This document shows positions 1 through 12,484 of a stretch of DNA of 64,000 nt, piece by piece. The notes under the pieces are model-generated. The model made no database searches. It was not told where the DNA came from and saw only the letters and a list, made by a program, of their open reading frames with translations. The position numbers and the translations under genes were made by a program. Source of the DNA: Leptasterias polaris (taxonomy: Eukaryota; Echinodermata; Asteroidea; Forcipulatida; Asteriidae); NCBI GenBank assembly GCA_037783415.1, contig JAZGTN010000232.1, positions 248,001 through 312,000 of the forward strand, read 5' to 3'. The number at the start of each line of letters is the position of its first letter. The stretch's first letter is position 1.

Positions 1-716
1 CCGGATAAGTCCACACTGGACCCGGAATCTGGCTTAATTCAGACCCGGGAGATTTTTAAGCAAATTGTACTCTCAATAGACCAACAAATAGTACACTCTA
101 AAATATACAGGGTCAAAACCCAATTCAGGGTCTTTATGACCAGAATTACTCTTAGTCAAACTGGCGCTTAATCCGAGTCAACATCCCAATTTTAACTAGT
201 TTCCTATGCCCAACTTCATGGTGCTGTTATGGAATTATGCGCTTATGTCCCGTAGAATCGAACACTCTGTCAGGGCTGCCTTAAGAACTGAATTATGTGG
301 TAACAGTGCCATTCAATTTGGCCCTGGGATTAGAATTGAACCGCATTACGGATCCAAGGGGGCCTGATCCGCTGACCCGGATTTGAACTCGGATCTGCGT
401 CCTTTTTACCAATTTCTGGGTCATTTTGACGCAGATTCCGGGTCATACTGACACATAAATGAGGGAGGACCAGGGTCAATTCCGAATCAGACGTTTTTAG
501 AGTGTAGTACTGACAACAAGTGTTGATTCTGTTTTGTGCACTCTCGTAGAATCAATATAAGGTACATCAGTACCAACGCATGATGGCAAAACTGCTTCTA
601 CCATTGAAAGAGTATAATACTTACATCTATGCATCAGTACGTTCTTGGCAAGTGTTCTTTTCCGCCAAATACTGGCATTCTTACACTCTGTATAATATAA
701 TAGAATATGATTTTGA
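1..716. other. Non-coding left flank with degenerate GACCC-type repeats
   Basis: I see no supported gene here. Bases 1-540 contain many scattered short motifs resembling gacccgg and gattccgggtca, which look like an old decayed tandem repeat. A short inverted pair (tacactctaaaa near 95-106 and ttttagagtgta near 495-506) may mark the ends of a roughly 415-bp element. Small open frames in this stretch have no recognisable domain. Confidence 0.4.
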
Positions 717-806
717 GTTGAACAAAGAAAAATTGACTAGAGCGGGATTTGAGCCAACGACCACCGGATTAACGTGCCGGCGCTCTACCTTCTGAGCTAT
801 CTCAGT
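717..806 (-). mobile_element. tRNA-derived SINE head, truncated
   Basis: Read on the minus strand this is a tRNA-like module. An A-box-like atagctcagaaggtagagcg is followed by a degenerate B box (ggctcaaatcc) and then a T-rich tail (tttttctttgttc). This is the usual 5' end of a tRNA-derived SINE in invertebrates. The body beyond the tail is not recognisable, so the copy is truncated. The A and B boxes are internal Pol III promoter elements in the family; activity of this copy is not shown. Confidence 0.6.
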
Positions 807-1540
807 TTTAAATTTTACCCACTCAAGTTTCCCTTGTGGCTTGTTATTTGATATAGAAAATAGTATCAATGTAAAGACCCGGGAATATTTGCAAAAAGAA
901 GTGTAAATTTGTGCTTGAGTTTACTGACTTGATTATCACTGTTGACACCCGTGAAGGAATTTCATTTCATAAAGAGTATTTTTGCGGGTCTGAAAGCAAC
1001 AGGTGGTTCGTATGGTCAAAGAGAATGGTCTACTTCACTGCTTCAGACGGTTTGCTTATTAACTTTACATTCAACCCCGCTGATGCTAGTGCTCGATACT
1101 TATTCCGTTATTACATTTCAGAAAACATTAGAACGAGCTTCATTATTTTGACATCTGAGGATTTTGATGCAGTATTGGTTATTAATTGAGCCCCTTGACT
1201 ATTAAAAGCAAAGTTTATTCAAAGTTCTTTCATTCATTCATTCATCCAATAGTCTTTTTTTTTAAGGAACATGTCATGCTTTTTCATGACTAAAACAACT
1301 GAATAGTGTTCAACGAGTCACTGCACACATGTATGCATGTTATATAGGCTTAGTAAATACAACCTAGCAAGCTATTTCATATAAATCAAAATAATGTAAT
1401 TTTGTCAAGAACAGAATTATCTGAGAAGGTTATGTTTCTCAGAATATTTTTTCACATTTTCTGACACAGAATGTGCTTTTATTATACTGGGTTCTTTAAA
1501 AACCCACGTCGTAGCTAGATCAAGGCTCTGTACACCACCA
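807..1540. other. AT-rich non-coding stretch
   Basis: A 92-codon open frame crosses about 911-1189 but lacks a recognisable domain, and it lies in AT-rich sequence where such frames arise by chance. I see no splice or promoter context that supports it. Confidence 0.4.
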
Positions 1541-1604
1541 TAGACCTTGTATATTGACGTCATCTTGCCGCCATCTATAGAGGTAAACAGATGATGAAAT
1601 AATG
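1541..1604 (+). mobile_element. 5' fragment of the 173-bp TA-flanked MITE
   Basis: About 64 bp match the left end of the element found complete at 60,188-60,360, with the tagacctt terminus, the tgacgtca motif and the agaggtaaac block in the same order. Divergence is visible (gtat for gcat, and several substitutions). The match stops where a separate small palindrome begins at about 1,605, so this copy is an older, broken insertion. Confidence 0.6.
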
Positions 1605-1607
1605 GGT

Positions 1608-1669
1608 GCGTTCGATTAGCTTCCCGGGTCGACCCCGGTGTGAGCCCCTGACATGAGCTAATCGAACGC
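1608..1669. repeat. 62-bp palindromic element with 14-bp perfect arms
   Basis: The arm gcgttcgattagct at 1,608-1,621 is matched exactly in inverted orientation at 1,656-1,669. The spacer is GC-rich (cccgggtcgacccc). It sits exactly where the preceding MITE fragment breaks off, consistent with a small non-autonomous DNA element nested in or joined to it. Confidence 0.55.
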
Positions 1670-2148
1670 CAACATCCCCCAGCATTCACACCGATGCATC
1701 CTTGGGACAGCCGACCGGAACTATACTTTCGTTGTGTGCATTACGTCCGAAACTTGTCATGGACTCGCGGAATTTTTTTTATTTTTTTTTTAATTTTTTT
1801 TAATAATCCCGGGGGATTCTTATTTATTTATCTTTAGGTTCACACCATAAAGTATATACAACAATAAATAGTATTATAATAAATTAATCTTTTAATAATT
1901 ATTCTCAAGGTAAAAATATGCAACGTTAAATTATTTTACAAACCCACTTTGATAGAAAAGTACGCATCTTCGCGTAACACAATTCTCAATAGTCACAAAG
2001 TCGCTGTGAAAATGTGTGTTTAAGGATGTAGACAAAAATCGCACTAGAAGGGTATCAAAATCAATGGCATTTTACAACTAACTACATACATTGAGGTTTC
2101 AGAGACTTGTTTCCCCCCCCCCCGCCACATTCATAAGGACTCTATTAA
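1670..2148. other. T-rich non-coding stretch
   Basis: Contains broken poly-T runs around 1,770-1,802 and a C10-11 tract around 2,113-2,123. No gene signal is visible. Confidence 0.4.
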
Positions 2149-2321
2149 TAGACCTTATGCATATGACGTCATTTGAGTAGGGCGCCCTCACCTAGAGGTC
2201 AAAAGGAAGATGCTCATTGGCCAGTCTTGTGCGCCGCGCGTACAAATCAGCGCGTTCCCATTGTTTCATCATCAGTTTACCTCTAAGATGGCGGCTTGGT
2301 GACGTCAATGCATAAGGTCTA
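2149..2321 (-). mobile_element. 173-bp MITE with TA-flanked terminal inverted repeats
   Basis: Both ends carry inverted gaccttatgcat followed closely by tgacgtca, and both are flanked by TA. The element is the reverse complement of the copy at 60,188-60,360. I count about 7 differences over 173 bp, roughly 96% identity, at equal length. It has no coding capacity, as expected for a MITE. The TA flank suggests a Tc1/mariner-type target site, but the superfamily is inferred from that alone. Confidence 0.8.
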
Positions 2322-4215
2322 TTGGAAAATGAGTGCCTATCAGAACTGAACTTGATCTTGGAGTGACCCTGTTAATAGCAAATTTGTACAAGTTAGATCA
2401 GAGTGGCATTTTCTTCACCAGTGAGTTCACAGTGGGCCAGGTCACAGTGTTAAGCTTTCAAGATAGTGTCATAATTGTAGAAAGAGTCGGAACGATAGGA
2501 ACGTTACCATTGGATCGGATTCGGATAAGTGTTCCAGCGTGTGCTTATGGACTGTTTCGTTGGACCACAGGAACGTTCCACTAGGTCTGTCTCATAAGTG
2601 AACGTAAGGGACGGACGTAAACGTATAATTAACGTGCATGAGTGTGCAGTAGGCTAAATCTGACTGGCCTGTACATGTCACGTGGGTACCTAATTATTCC
2701 ATTATGCAAATGAAAAGTTCTGATTTGGAGGTCGGCCATACAACAATGAACTTAGCACTGGATAATAGAATTCGCTTGCAGAACTATTATTATGGGGGGA
2801 AATGTGGCTTCTTTCTTAATAATTGCCTAATGCCGGTGGTTGAAAAGGGTAAATTAGACGCATTTTACAAATGGCCAATGAAGATAATTCTTTTCTCCTG
2901 AAATGTTAAAATGAAAGATGTACATGTACATATTGAGAGCCGGCAAATATGACAGAATAAGATTTTTTTTATTAAGAATTCCACAATTACATTGAAAGTG
3001 CTGCAACGGCGATATCATTCATGACATAAATGAATTAACTACTTCTACAATTATGGACAACTTTCCAGACAACTTGCCACCAACTTCTGATAAAATATTA
3101 ACACCATCTCGATTCTCGAGCCAGGTATCTCCGTCTCGAGCATACATCTTAAAAGTAGTAACCCTTTTTTTCTAGACTTGGGGAAGTGATCTTAATATTG
3201 ATTCCTCACTGATAATGATGTACACACACTGTGGTGACAGTAATCTCCATAAGATTGTTATTGTGGTGTCTTGTGGCTGCCTTTCAACTCCGTAGACCCG
3301 GTTTGAATCTCACCTTAATCTCATATAGCCTAGGTTTTGGTTTTAGGCGTTTTGTATCCACATCTAAACTTGAATTGTTCCCCATTTTCTTCCTTTTAAT
3401 AAATAGTGCTCATTGTGGTATGACCATTATGGTGTTTTTTGAAATTTTTCTGAGGGATTGACTTCTAAACTGTCCTGTCGAGTCAAATTAACTCAACCAA
3501 ACCAACGTCGGAAGGTAGAATAGTACATGTATGTACCCCCCTTTACACTACCCATTACGTTTATAACAAGCATCACTTTCACTCCTGAATATTGGGAACC
3601 CGACAAAGTCAGGAGAAGTCTTCAACCCCAATCGACGAGCCGAGAAATTGGACCTTGATTAACGAACTCACTATTCCATTAATACTTAATGTGTGTTAAT
3701 TGAGCCTTCAGCTTACATATCCCATTACTTGCCATCTTAGATGTTGATCTATCTTAATCCCCACGGGGCCTAAAATGATGATCCCCGGAACCATGGATGA
3801 CTAACTAGCCTGGGTAGAATGAATGTCATCAGTAATCAAGACCCAGGGTCGTTGATGAAGAGTGTACTTTTGGTCAACGTCAAGGTGCTGTGATCACTTT
3901 CACAAATGTTAATAACTGTTTTGTTATAGTAGTAAATAGTTCATTTATAAATTATTAAAATATTTGATTAATTTATGCATTTTTGTTTTATACACGAGAT
4001 AAAACCAAGACCATCTCGATGCACTTATTACATCAATATTAAAAATCCCATTTCTAATAAGCTTGTATGCACCATATACAAATACAGTGGGCATCATATA
4101 CGAGTAAAATCAAGATGCACCTACGGTGTGCTTCTAACCTGCGATAATATGAATTCTACGGCAGGTGTTTCATCAGTGTGCCCGGTAACAAGAGGCCTCT
4201 GTAGTTGGCATCGGG
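2322..4215. other. Non-coding stretch, no supported gene
   Basis: Several frames of 65-83 codons occur but none shows a recognisable domain, signal peptide with exon boundary, or codon pattern that separates it from background. No tRNA or long repeat is visible. Confidence 0.35.
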
Positions 4216-4292
4216 TATGATCAGAGCAGGATCAGAACCTGTGACCTCTGGGCTGGGCTTACATTCCGGCGCTCTTACCCAATGAGCTATTT
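4216..4292 (-). mobile_element. tRNA-derived SINE head
   Basis: Minus-strand reading gives an A-box-like tagctcattgggtaagagc and, about 35 nt on, a B-box-like ggttctgatcc, followed by closure of a tRNA-like module. It resembles the 717-806 head in its first half. No intact SINE body follows, so it is probably truncated. Confidence 0.55.
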
Positions 4293-5602
4293 GTCAATAT
4301 CTTCGTTTGGGGCCGGCAGTCATAAGCCATACAATGGTACTAAGTGACTTAAGTTAAACCATGATTAAACCGATAGTTTTGAATCATCATGTATCAGAGG
4401 GGGTAGTTCTAATTCAAGTTTCCGGAGAAAGGGCGTAAGGAAATTTGTGTGCAAAGGGGTTTCAAGATAACTGAGCGTAAAGTTTGATCAGTTTTCATTC
4501 ATAAGTCGTTGTAGGAAGGTAAAATTCTGCATGGTAATGGGAAAACATGTCTTTGAGGGTAATCCTAGCGACAAAAATGTAACAGTTATGCCATACTGTT
4601 TTGTCAGTAGCAATTTTATTGCTTACGGACTTTTGTTTCAAAAAAACAAAAACATTTTTTGCGCCCAGAAGAGCGAGAGCCTTACGCGCTTCTTCCGCGG
4701 GCACAAGACGAAATTGAATCTTTAAGTTTCATTGGCATTTTCAAGTCCGTTACAATATTCGAAGATCCGTCGCTTAAAAAAAGAGAAAGAAAAAACCTTC
4801 AAATAAGGCTAATTGGATTGCCTTAAGAATCTGATCAGTTTTTTTCTTCAAAGCTCTAGTTTTGCGTTTTCACCAAGAAGAGTAGGACATCTTGTGATTG
4901 CACTTAATAAATAATTCGTCGGACTCCACGGGATTTCATTGATTGCCTTTGTCATTTGAAAAGCCCGCCGGCACAAACGGATATAGTCTCGGCCAGCCGG
5001 TAACACATTCAGCTGATTAGCAATCATACAGAGGAAAAGCTACCTCCGAATAGAAATTGATATCTCCTCGCAGTTTACCTTTGTCTCCCTGATAGAAGCT
5101 CTGTTTTTTTATTACTTTCATCCGTTGAAGAAGCCCCGACGTGTTGTACCGACATTGGGATATCGTGGTTCTTAGAGAGGCGTCATTCCTCCATGAGATG
5201 GCGAAGACGGTACATTTACGGGCATATTCAGGCCAGAGGCCGGTGCAATACACCCATCCCGCTGAGCTACGGGACCAAGGTGAATGTCAGGGTTGTATTT
5301 CAGTGTCCCCGGAGGAGAGAATTATAGAGGGGGAGGGTATCCCCTCTTTAATCGACTGGACTAATAATTAGCGTGGGATTGGCTTAGGATTTCCCTTTCA
5401 CTGCGTGGTTGTATACAGGAATGTCAGGGGGATACACTATGTAAACACCACGGGAGTTTCATACTCTGCACAGATCAATGGGATTTCCGGTTGCCATGAT
5501 GATAAATAAACAGATGAAAGTGCAATCTTGATGGAGGGATGATTGCCAAACATAATCCACTGCAATCTAGCTATCTGATATTTTGGGGAGCATATTGTCT
5601 TA
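4293..5602. other. Non-coding stretch, no supported gene
   Basis: Short frames on both strands overlap each other and show no domain. No strong repeat is seen before the 17-bp tandem repeat that follows. Confidence 0.35.
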
Positions 5603-5670
5603 GATCAAGTTCTATTCGCGATCAAGTTCTATTCGTGATCAAGTTCTATTCGTGATCAAGTTCTATACGT
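5603..5670. repeat. 17-bp tandem repeat, four copies
   Basis: The unit gatcaagttctattcgt repeats four times head to tail. Copy 1 has C for T at its last base and copy 4 has a change in the attcgt part. Confidence 0.9.
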
Positions 5671-5857
5671 TTAATTTTTTTAAAGTCATTTTGGACTCTC
5701 ACCTGTCAACGTTGGGTTAGCAAGGTCCACTTATCACAACGTATCGATCTTCGTCATATACCCTGTATAAGCATTGATAACAAGAGTAACAAGGACAATT
5801 TCTTAAAATTGACCATACTATAATTGGTTTTGTCCATGCGTCAATTTTGATTACACG

Positions 5858-6232
5858 GTGGCGTCGTTGCCGAGCGGTCAGGCGCACCTGGAATCAAGCT
5901 CTGGTAGTGATCAGCAGAGTTTCGGTTCGAGTCCCAATCTTGCCACTTGTGTCCTTGAGCAAGACAATCAACCCTTCGGATGGGACGTAAAGCTGTATGT
6001 CCCGTGGTATGTTCGTATGATAACCCATTACACTTATCGTTCAGAGAAGAGTTCGATCCGGTGTTTTCTGGTATGGTTGGCTACAGATTGGGCCACAGCA
6101 ACTTGTGAACATTTATAATGTGCATGGTGCTATATGTCTTTTACTTTCATCTCACAGCTCCACGTATTTTTTAGAAAAAGCGCTTTAAGACGCCTTCGGT
6201 GAGATAAAGTGCTATATAAAAACTGTGTTGTG
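5858..6232 (+). mobile_element. SINE with tRNA-Leu/Ser-like head
   Basis: The head begins gtggcgtcgttgccgagcgg and closes at about 5,946 with ttgccac, which pairs with the first bases as an acceptor stem. A long variable arm (leucine/serine type) and a B box (ggttcgagtcc) are visible. It continues with gtccttgagcaagac, a motif seen after the tRNA part of many deuterostome SINEs, and a body ending near 6,232 in gtgctatataaaaac. It is non-coding. An 86-codon frame over it is a by-product of the SINE. Confidence 0.75.
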
Positions 6233-8650
6233 AGTCGGATGGGGACAAATATTTGCCTCTGAGTGCTTCAGTCTTTAAACAACACGAATCTTACTGTTTA
6301 AAACCTTTAATACACTATAATATCAAAGCCAATCACTCTAACTTAATTTTCCAAAGTTTTTTTTTAAGTAAAAGGAAAGACGAGTTCTTGGCCAAGTTTT
6401 TTTTACTTTTCATATATGTTTTAGTATGGGGTGGGTGGAGGGGGGGACGTCAAAAATGATAGGACCTACTATAGAACTTTAGGGTAACCTCGAGATGGAT
6501 TGACCGGTATACGTGCTGACTACCTGTACTAAGCCCCCCTGCCCCGTCCATGTGGTTATCCTAGATAGATGCCAAGGGACACGCTGAAGGGTCACAAATT
6601 TACGCCTATTGTAAGACAGCAAGCGTATTCCCCAACGCCCAGAATAAATCCTACAACGACATGGAGGGACTTAACCTTTTCTGGACGTGGTCAAATGATT
6701 GTACTTTTTAAACGTTTTCCCGCAAAGTGGGCAGAGAACCACTCTTCGCCAACATCCAAGGAAAATATTTACAGACCACTTTCTGTCTCGGTATAAATCC
6801 ATCAAATTGTGGCTGCATCACGACTTAGCACGCGCATCAATATGATGGATCAGGCGCTGAAAGTATACCACCTTTATTTTTTACCCCGCGACTAATTCAT
6901 CCCCGTGACTTGACGGAAGCACATCACTTCGGGGAAGGTTGCTTTACCCCTCCGAGTTCCCCAAAGAACAATGATAGATCGCCCATCTGTTTTGTTAATG
7001 GAAGACATCCATGTTGGATAGAGCATCGGTCTGTGATTGATTTGGATTCTCTAGTGTATAAAATGCAGTCATAAAAAAATAAATATTTAAGTGAAACAGC
7101 AATTAAAAATTAATTGATTGCAAAGATGTCACGTACTTGAATGTTCTTTGAGAAAGATGGAAAGTAATTAGTGAAGCACATTATACATAGAATTAGTGCA
7201 TGTGAGTGCAGTGTCGCAGATTATAATTACGAGGTGAAATCTGACATTCCATTTCAAGAGGTGAAGCCGATTGAAATGGAGAAATCTCATTGAGTGAGTA
7301 TATTCCGCGTCAATACACGAACGAACGAAATGGTATTTTAAAGTACCTGTGTTTATACAAATCCCATAGATCCTTAACATTTTCACAATAAACACAAAAC
7401 AGACTAAGAAACTCGTCCAACTAATGCCCACACTGTGAAAAATCTTTTTTTTAAAGACCCCATATTGACGATTCCATTTAGACACCAACATTGTCCGCCG
7501 TGACACGACCTTGCCTCGCTTGGACGAACGAGTGGGAACGATTATTACGGGAAAGAAACTTAGAATTAAGCATTGGCTTCGGTTGATGACGGTTACGACG
7601 GTTAAACGTTGCAACAGTACATAATTGTAAAGAATGACACGTGATGCGTTTTCCACCAATCAACTGATAAGAATCTTAAATGAGTTGAAATACCACAACT
7701 AAAGCCGAACTGTTGCTTACTTCTGTGCTCTTTCGTTGTGTCATGTCACTGATTCGCAATTTGTAAAGATTTATATCTCATTGTTGCGGACGTGGTTGTA
7801 TCCATGTAAATTGTTGTGCAAATGATGTCTTATGCGGACAATTTTACCACCGATTGCGACAATTTGACGTTATGCAAAGAGAGCCTGGCTTAGCGTGAGT
7901 GAAACTTTGAATGTCAACCTATTCCAGCTAAGCAAGTTTAATCGTGCTTAACAAGTTTTAGCGCTTACAGGCTTTAGGAAATGGAGCTCCAGGGCCCAAT
8001 TCTATGGCTCAGTTTACCGCCGAATTCAGAGCTTGCGATCGTCATTCAGATCCATGAAGCTGGCTGGTTCGCGGTCTTTCAGAGTGACCATGAACGTCTT
8101 GTGCGTATTTGAACGCCGAGCCCATTAAAATGCGCGATTTCGTTTCACCTACACGTGCAATGTAAACTTCAGGCTTGGGTTCCGCAAGATACTCGAATGC
8201 GCGGGAGTCTTCACGCTATATTGCGGATTTTGTATTGCAAAGGCCGTGTCTAAGCTGACCGTCTACAGCTGAACATTATATCCACGGCGTCCGAAGAGCC
8301 GTCAAGACGGACACGGCCACAGTCTACCTTAGTCTATGTCTCCAGCGATTGTCATCCCTGGGGCGTTTCCTTTCCTAATAGCTGATCTTATTAAGATATT
8401 GCTTTCACAAAACATCCATCTACTATTCTCCCACTTTAATCTGATTACTATACAGAAAGATTACATATACAGATAACTGATACTCTTTATGGATTTATTG
8501 GCCTCGGGCGATAACATTAATAACCATAATTATTCACTAAAACCAAGTTATACGTGTATGCTAGAAAACGAATACGGTTGATGCCAACATGTAGCTTATA
8601 CGAAACCGCGGATTAGGCTTGGGCTCTCTGTCAGTTATTCTTACAAAACG
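6233..8650. other. Non-coding stretch, no supported gene
   Basis: The longest frame in the left flank lies here (minus, 7,168-7,659, 163 codons). It has hydrophobic and basic patches but no domain I recognise, and no promoter or splice context. I do not call it a gene. Confidence 0.35.
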
Positions 8651-8702
8651 TGTGCTGTCCTGATGAGGCTTCTATAAAGAAGCCGTGGTTTCGCAAACGT
8701 CC
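8651..8702 (+). other. Hammerhead-ribozyme-like relic
   Basis: CTGATGA at 8,660-8,666 is followed by a perfect 6-bp hairpin (ggcttc / gaagcc, 6-nt loop) and then aaacgtcc at 8,695-8,702. In a hammerhead the sequence GAAA should directly follow that hairpin. Here the hairpin and the AAACGTC block are separated by about 10 extra bases. The layout resembles hammerheads carried by animal repeats, but the core is interrupted and self-cleavage is unlikely. It could be coincidence. Confidence 0.25.
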
Positions 8703-8778
8703 TATGACAAAAAAATGTTTAACCACCGAGGAAAGTGTTATTTTGTATGATGGCCCCGAATGGACACCGATGACTTAA

Positions 8779-9147
8779 AGGCACTGTACACGTTTGGTAA
8801 TTACTCAAAATATATATTAGCATAAAAACTTACTTGGTAACGAGCAACGGAGAGCTGTTGATAGTATAACACATTGTGAGAAACCACTCCCTCTGAAGTA
8901 ACGTAGTTTTTGAGAAAGAGGTAATTTCTCACTAAAAATAATAAAATACTTCTGGCCAGAAGCCCTTTATTCCTATCTGAAAGCACACTAATTTGTACAA
9001 CAAGGATGTATTTTCTTTCATCATTTTCTTGCAACTTCGATGACCAATTGAGTCCAAATTTTCACAGGCTTGTTATTGTATGGATATGTTGGGATACACC
9101 AAGTGAGAATACTGGTCTTTGACAATTACCAAACGTGTTCAGTGCCT
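8779..9147. mobile_element. 369-bp MITE flanked by TTAA (piggyBac-like)
   Basis: The ends are inverted repeats starting aggcactgtacacgtttgg and, on the other strand, aggcactgaacacgtttgg. They continue into gtaatt. The element is bounded on both sides by TTAA (8,775-8,778 and 9,148-9,151), the target site of piggyBac-type transposases. It has no coding capacity; the frames over it have no domain. Superfamily assignment rests on the TTAA sites and terminal repeats. Confidence 0.75.
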
Positions 9148-9151
9148 TTAA

Positions 9152-10779
9152 TTATCGATGCAATATTTGATAATTTTGTCTTTTCAGGGCCTCCATAGTT
9201 TGACTTTAATAGTTTTACCTTGTTGTGAAATATAAAATACCGAATTACATGTACAAAAATGCTAATTAAATTATTAACCATTTCTTGCAAAAATGATGAA
9301 AGAAAAATTAGCTCAAAGCAATTCCGCAATTTGTATGAAGTGGGCGGGGCTTCAGTCATGCTGCCCGCTTAAAATAAGTGACACAATAGATCAACTGTTG
9401 GGAAACCCCGTCGTCAGCATTGTGTTTTTTTGTTTAATTAGTGCATTGCTATTTAATGAGCATGTTGAAAGACCAATTCACGGCAAGTCGCAATGAGTCA
9501 CGAGTTCGCGAAGTCATTGTTCGATAATCCGTTGGAAATTAGGGGGCTATTATACCATGGAAAACCTTGCCAACGCCAAACAGCCTGATGATACACACAG
9601 CTGATTGTAAACTATTGAGCTGCCGAATGATGAGAAATGGTAATTGGATTTGTTAACCTTTAGCTTTCAAAGCACGCGGGCAAAGCTTGGTGCCAAAGAC
9701 CACGGCCGGAAATCATTAAGCTGCTTAAAGGCACAACAAACAACATAAGCACAACACAAACTTACCAGAATAAGTTTACCAGCCAAGATACCATTTCACA
9801 TACCTTCTGTGACTTGTATCCTGCTCATGTTTGCTTGTTTATAGCAATGATTTCTGCAGCTCGAGTAGCCGCATTTTATGCGACCCAACATATACAGTTT
9901 CTGGGCAAACAATTCTATCACAAAACACCAAATATATTCGCATACAGCGTCCAATGCATCCCTAATGTGGAGGATGGTCCTAAGGAGCGAGAAGTTTAAT
10001 TATCACATTGGCCCACTTTGGGTGAGTTTCTTGTAATTTGGTTATTGTATAATTAACTACCCTTTATTACCCGATGTGTCAGCGAGTGACGTTGTTTTGT
10101 GTCCAAAGTTGAAATTGCCTGAGTTACGTGGATATGGAAGTCATCGGCCGCAATGGCACCGTTAATATAAGCCTATAGTAGGCCTGGCTTAATTAATCCA
10201 TACAGTCGCCCACAGTAAAACAAAGTTGATGAGATTGTATTCCTTATTAGCATGATTGACAAGCATCCAAAATGAGAACTTGGGAAAAGGTTATGCTCCT
10301 CATAGCCTATTAACCAATTCTAATGACGACATTACTACAATAAATAATTTGTTAATTACGCTACAATTGGTTGCGCCATTTAGGAGTCGATAAATTTACC
10401 CTGTTTTTCCTCCGTGTATAGTGCCCCATAAACATTTACCTGCAATAGTTTTGACGCTCAAGCTGGCAGACCATGGACAGAGAGTATGACCACGTGTAAC
10501 ATCGGCACGTGTTCAATATCAACTGAAGATACCGGTCTGTGAGAAATAGATAACATAAATTGATAATAGTTTGAGTAAAATAACGAGGACAAGTGGGGCG
10601 AAAGTGGGAAAGAGGTTGATCGTCACTTTCACAACTTTGCGACGCCCTCCTTATCACTTATAGTATATAGCAACTTAAACCAACAAAAAAGGCGTTCACA
10701 TATTCTTCATATTTATTTTTTCTTTAAAAAGGACAGATTTGCCAACCAACCCAATTACAGGCAATAGGTTAAGAGCATC
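9152..10779. other. Non-coding stretch, no supported gene
   Basis: Frames of 60-73 codons occur with no domain, signal peptide or exon boundary. No RNA gene or long repeat is visible. Confidence 0.35.
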
Positions 10780-11062
10780 GTAAGTGAACTGGATCCTTGT
10801 AGCTCGCAAGCCTGAGGAACCCTGTAGGGTAGGCTACTTGCATGTGAGTCAGGAACACTGGGATTAACCCCTCCTCTTACACGATAAGTGTTCTGGGTTA
10901 TTTTACGTGCACTACCAATACTATGGCTATACCGGTAATGTCCCATCCGAAGGACAAAGCAATTATGGCGAAGTATCTTGCTCAAGGGGTATCTTATACT
11001 CAAGGACACAAGTGCCACGAGTGGGACTCGAGCCCATACTCTACTGAGCTAGAATCCTTTTA
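10780..11062 (-). mobile_element. SINE-like element, diverged
   Basis: On the minus strand a tRNA-like start (agctcagtagagtatgggct, then a cgagtcccac-type B box) is followed by gtgtccttgag and, further on, ccttcggatgggac. The same two motifs occur in the SINE at 5,858-6,232, in the same order. This suggests related families. Boundaries are approximate. Confidence 0.55.
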
Positions 11063-12051
11063 AAACATACTCGAACCCTGACCGGTGTACACCACGTTCC
11101 GACAACGAGTGCCACGATGTTGCGAGTATTAAAACTGACGGATTTTTTCCAAAATTCAGCGCTGTAGTACCTCTTTGAAGTGTGATGATGATGAAAACTA
11201 GCAACGATAAAATTTATGTTGTGACCACCGATGCAACTTCAAATTCGGAGCTGTACTGTCACAATTTAACCCCCATTTGTGTCATAAATGAAGTTAGTCA
11301 TTCACAACGCACTGGGGAGAAACAAACTCCGTTAAAGCCAATAAGAATTATTATGATTATGTGAGCGTTATTAGTTGGAGTGGATAATACATTGCAGTTG
11401 GCAATTAGGCACATGTCAATTTGCTGGCTAATTGCTTAGCCCAGTCATAAATTGATTGAACTAACAGGAAACCAACGCAAATGGGTCTGACAAATCCTTC
11501 CTGATTGGCACCGACCACAAAAACGGTTGCTATATGAATCTAGAATACTCCTGACTCCAAGCTCATTTGGATTCTTTGTTTAAGATAAACAATAATCATG
11601 CCCAGCGTGGGAGACAATGAATTTTTATTCGCAGATCTTTGTGTTTTTTTCCCCTCAAAACATGTGGAGGTGGTTACGCTATAATGTTAACAAGTGCCCT
11701 TATAAATAAATACATCGCGACCACACAATCTCAATTCATCCCCGCAGGAACATTTGCTGTTTTTCCCTTTGTACATACGACTTCAAATCTTCCACCCCCA
11801 CACACAAAAAATCCTTGTAGCGGATTCCTGCTTTAATTAGATTTTCCCATAAATATGTTTGTTTATAATTGTTTTAGTCGGTCTCCACCCGAAAGCGAAT
11901 ATAAGGGCACATTTTTGATGCTCAACATTATATCTTACGGTTGTCTCGCTGGGGGTAGTTAGCATCACAAGGGTTGAAGTTGCACTTGCCTGCACCGATT
12001 CACTAGGACTAGGTTATTAATTACTAACATTACTAACTAAAAAACAAAAAT
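11063..12051. other. Non-coding stretch, no supported gene
   Basis: AT-rich, with short frames lacking recognisable features. Confidence 0.35.
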
Positions 12052-12102
12052 TGGGTTATACAAAGAAAAACTTACTACAGCAGGATTTGAACCTGTTTTT
12101 GA
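12052..12102 (-). mobile_element. SINE head fragment
   Basis: The minus strand reads ggttcaaatcctgc followed by a T-rich tail and ctttgtataaccca. This matches the B-box-to-tail part of the 717-806 head, without the A-box half. Confidence 0.45.
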
Positions 12103-12450
12103 CCTATTCTGTCAATATCTTTGTTCGTATATTACTTGAAATATTTTTAATTACGTCTAATGAACTTTCTTGTTTAATTTGCACAAGTAAAACAAAAATG
12201 TTTGACTGTTTTCCTGATTGCTACCACGTCCGCAATATCAAGTAAAGAGACAGATGTTTTGTCTTAACCTCAAAACTAACTATAAGATTGCATAATTAGA
12301 TTAAACAAACTTATTTTACTATAGATTCACGGTAACTCCCTCAAAGATTTGCAGTTAATCAATAATTGCCTGAGAGAGTGTGTTTTGTTTAGTTTGGTCG
12401 TTTGCTCTCTCCCTCTCTTCAATGTTCGCAAGGACAACAGTGGACACCTC

Positions 12451-12453
<3 letters not shown>
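12103..12453. other. Non-coding stretch
   Basis: AT-rich, with nothing recognisable before the poly-T tract. Confidence 0.35.

Positions 12454-12481
<28 letters not shown>
12454..12481. repeat. T28 homopolymer
   Basis: A 28-base T run. It may be the A tail of a minus-strand retroposed copy, but no such element can be recognised to its left. Confidence 0.9.

Positions 12482-12484
<3 letters not shown>

Noticed and set aside
911..1189. 92-codon plus-strand frame
   Set aside because: No recognisable domain, no ATG at its first position, and no supporting context.
5858..6118. 86-codon frame
   Set aside because: It overlaps the tRNA-derived SINE exactly and has no independent support.
7168..7659. 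163-codon minus-strand frame
   Set aside because: Longest frame in the left flank, but no domain, no promoter or splice context, and a composition typical of chance frames in AT-rich DNA.
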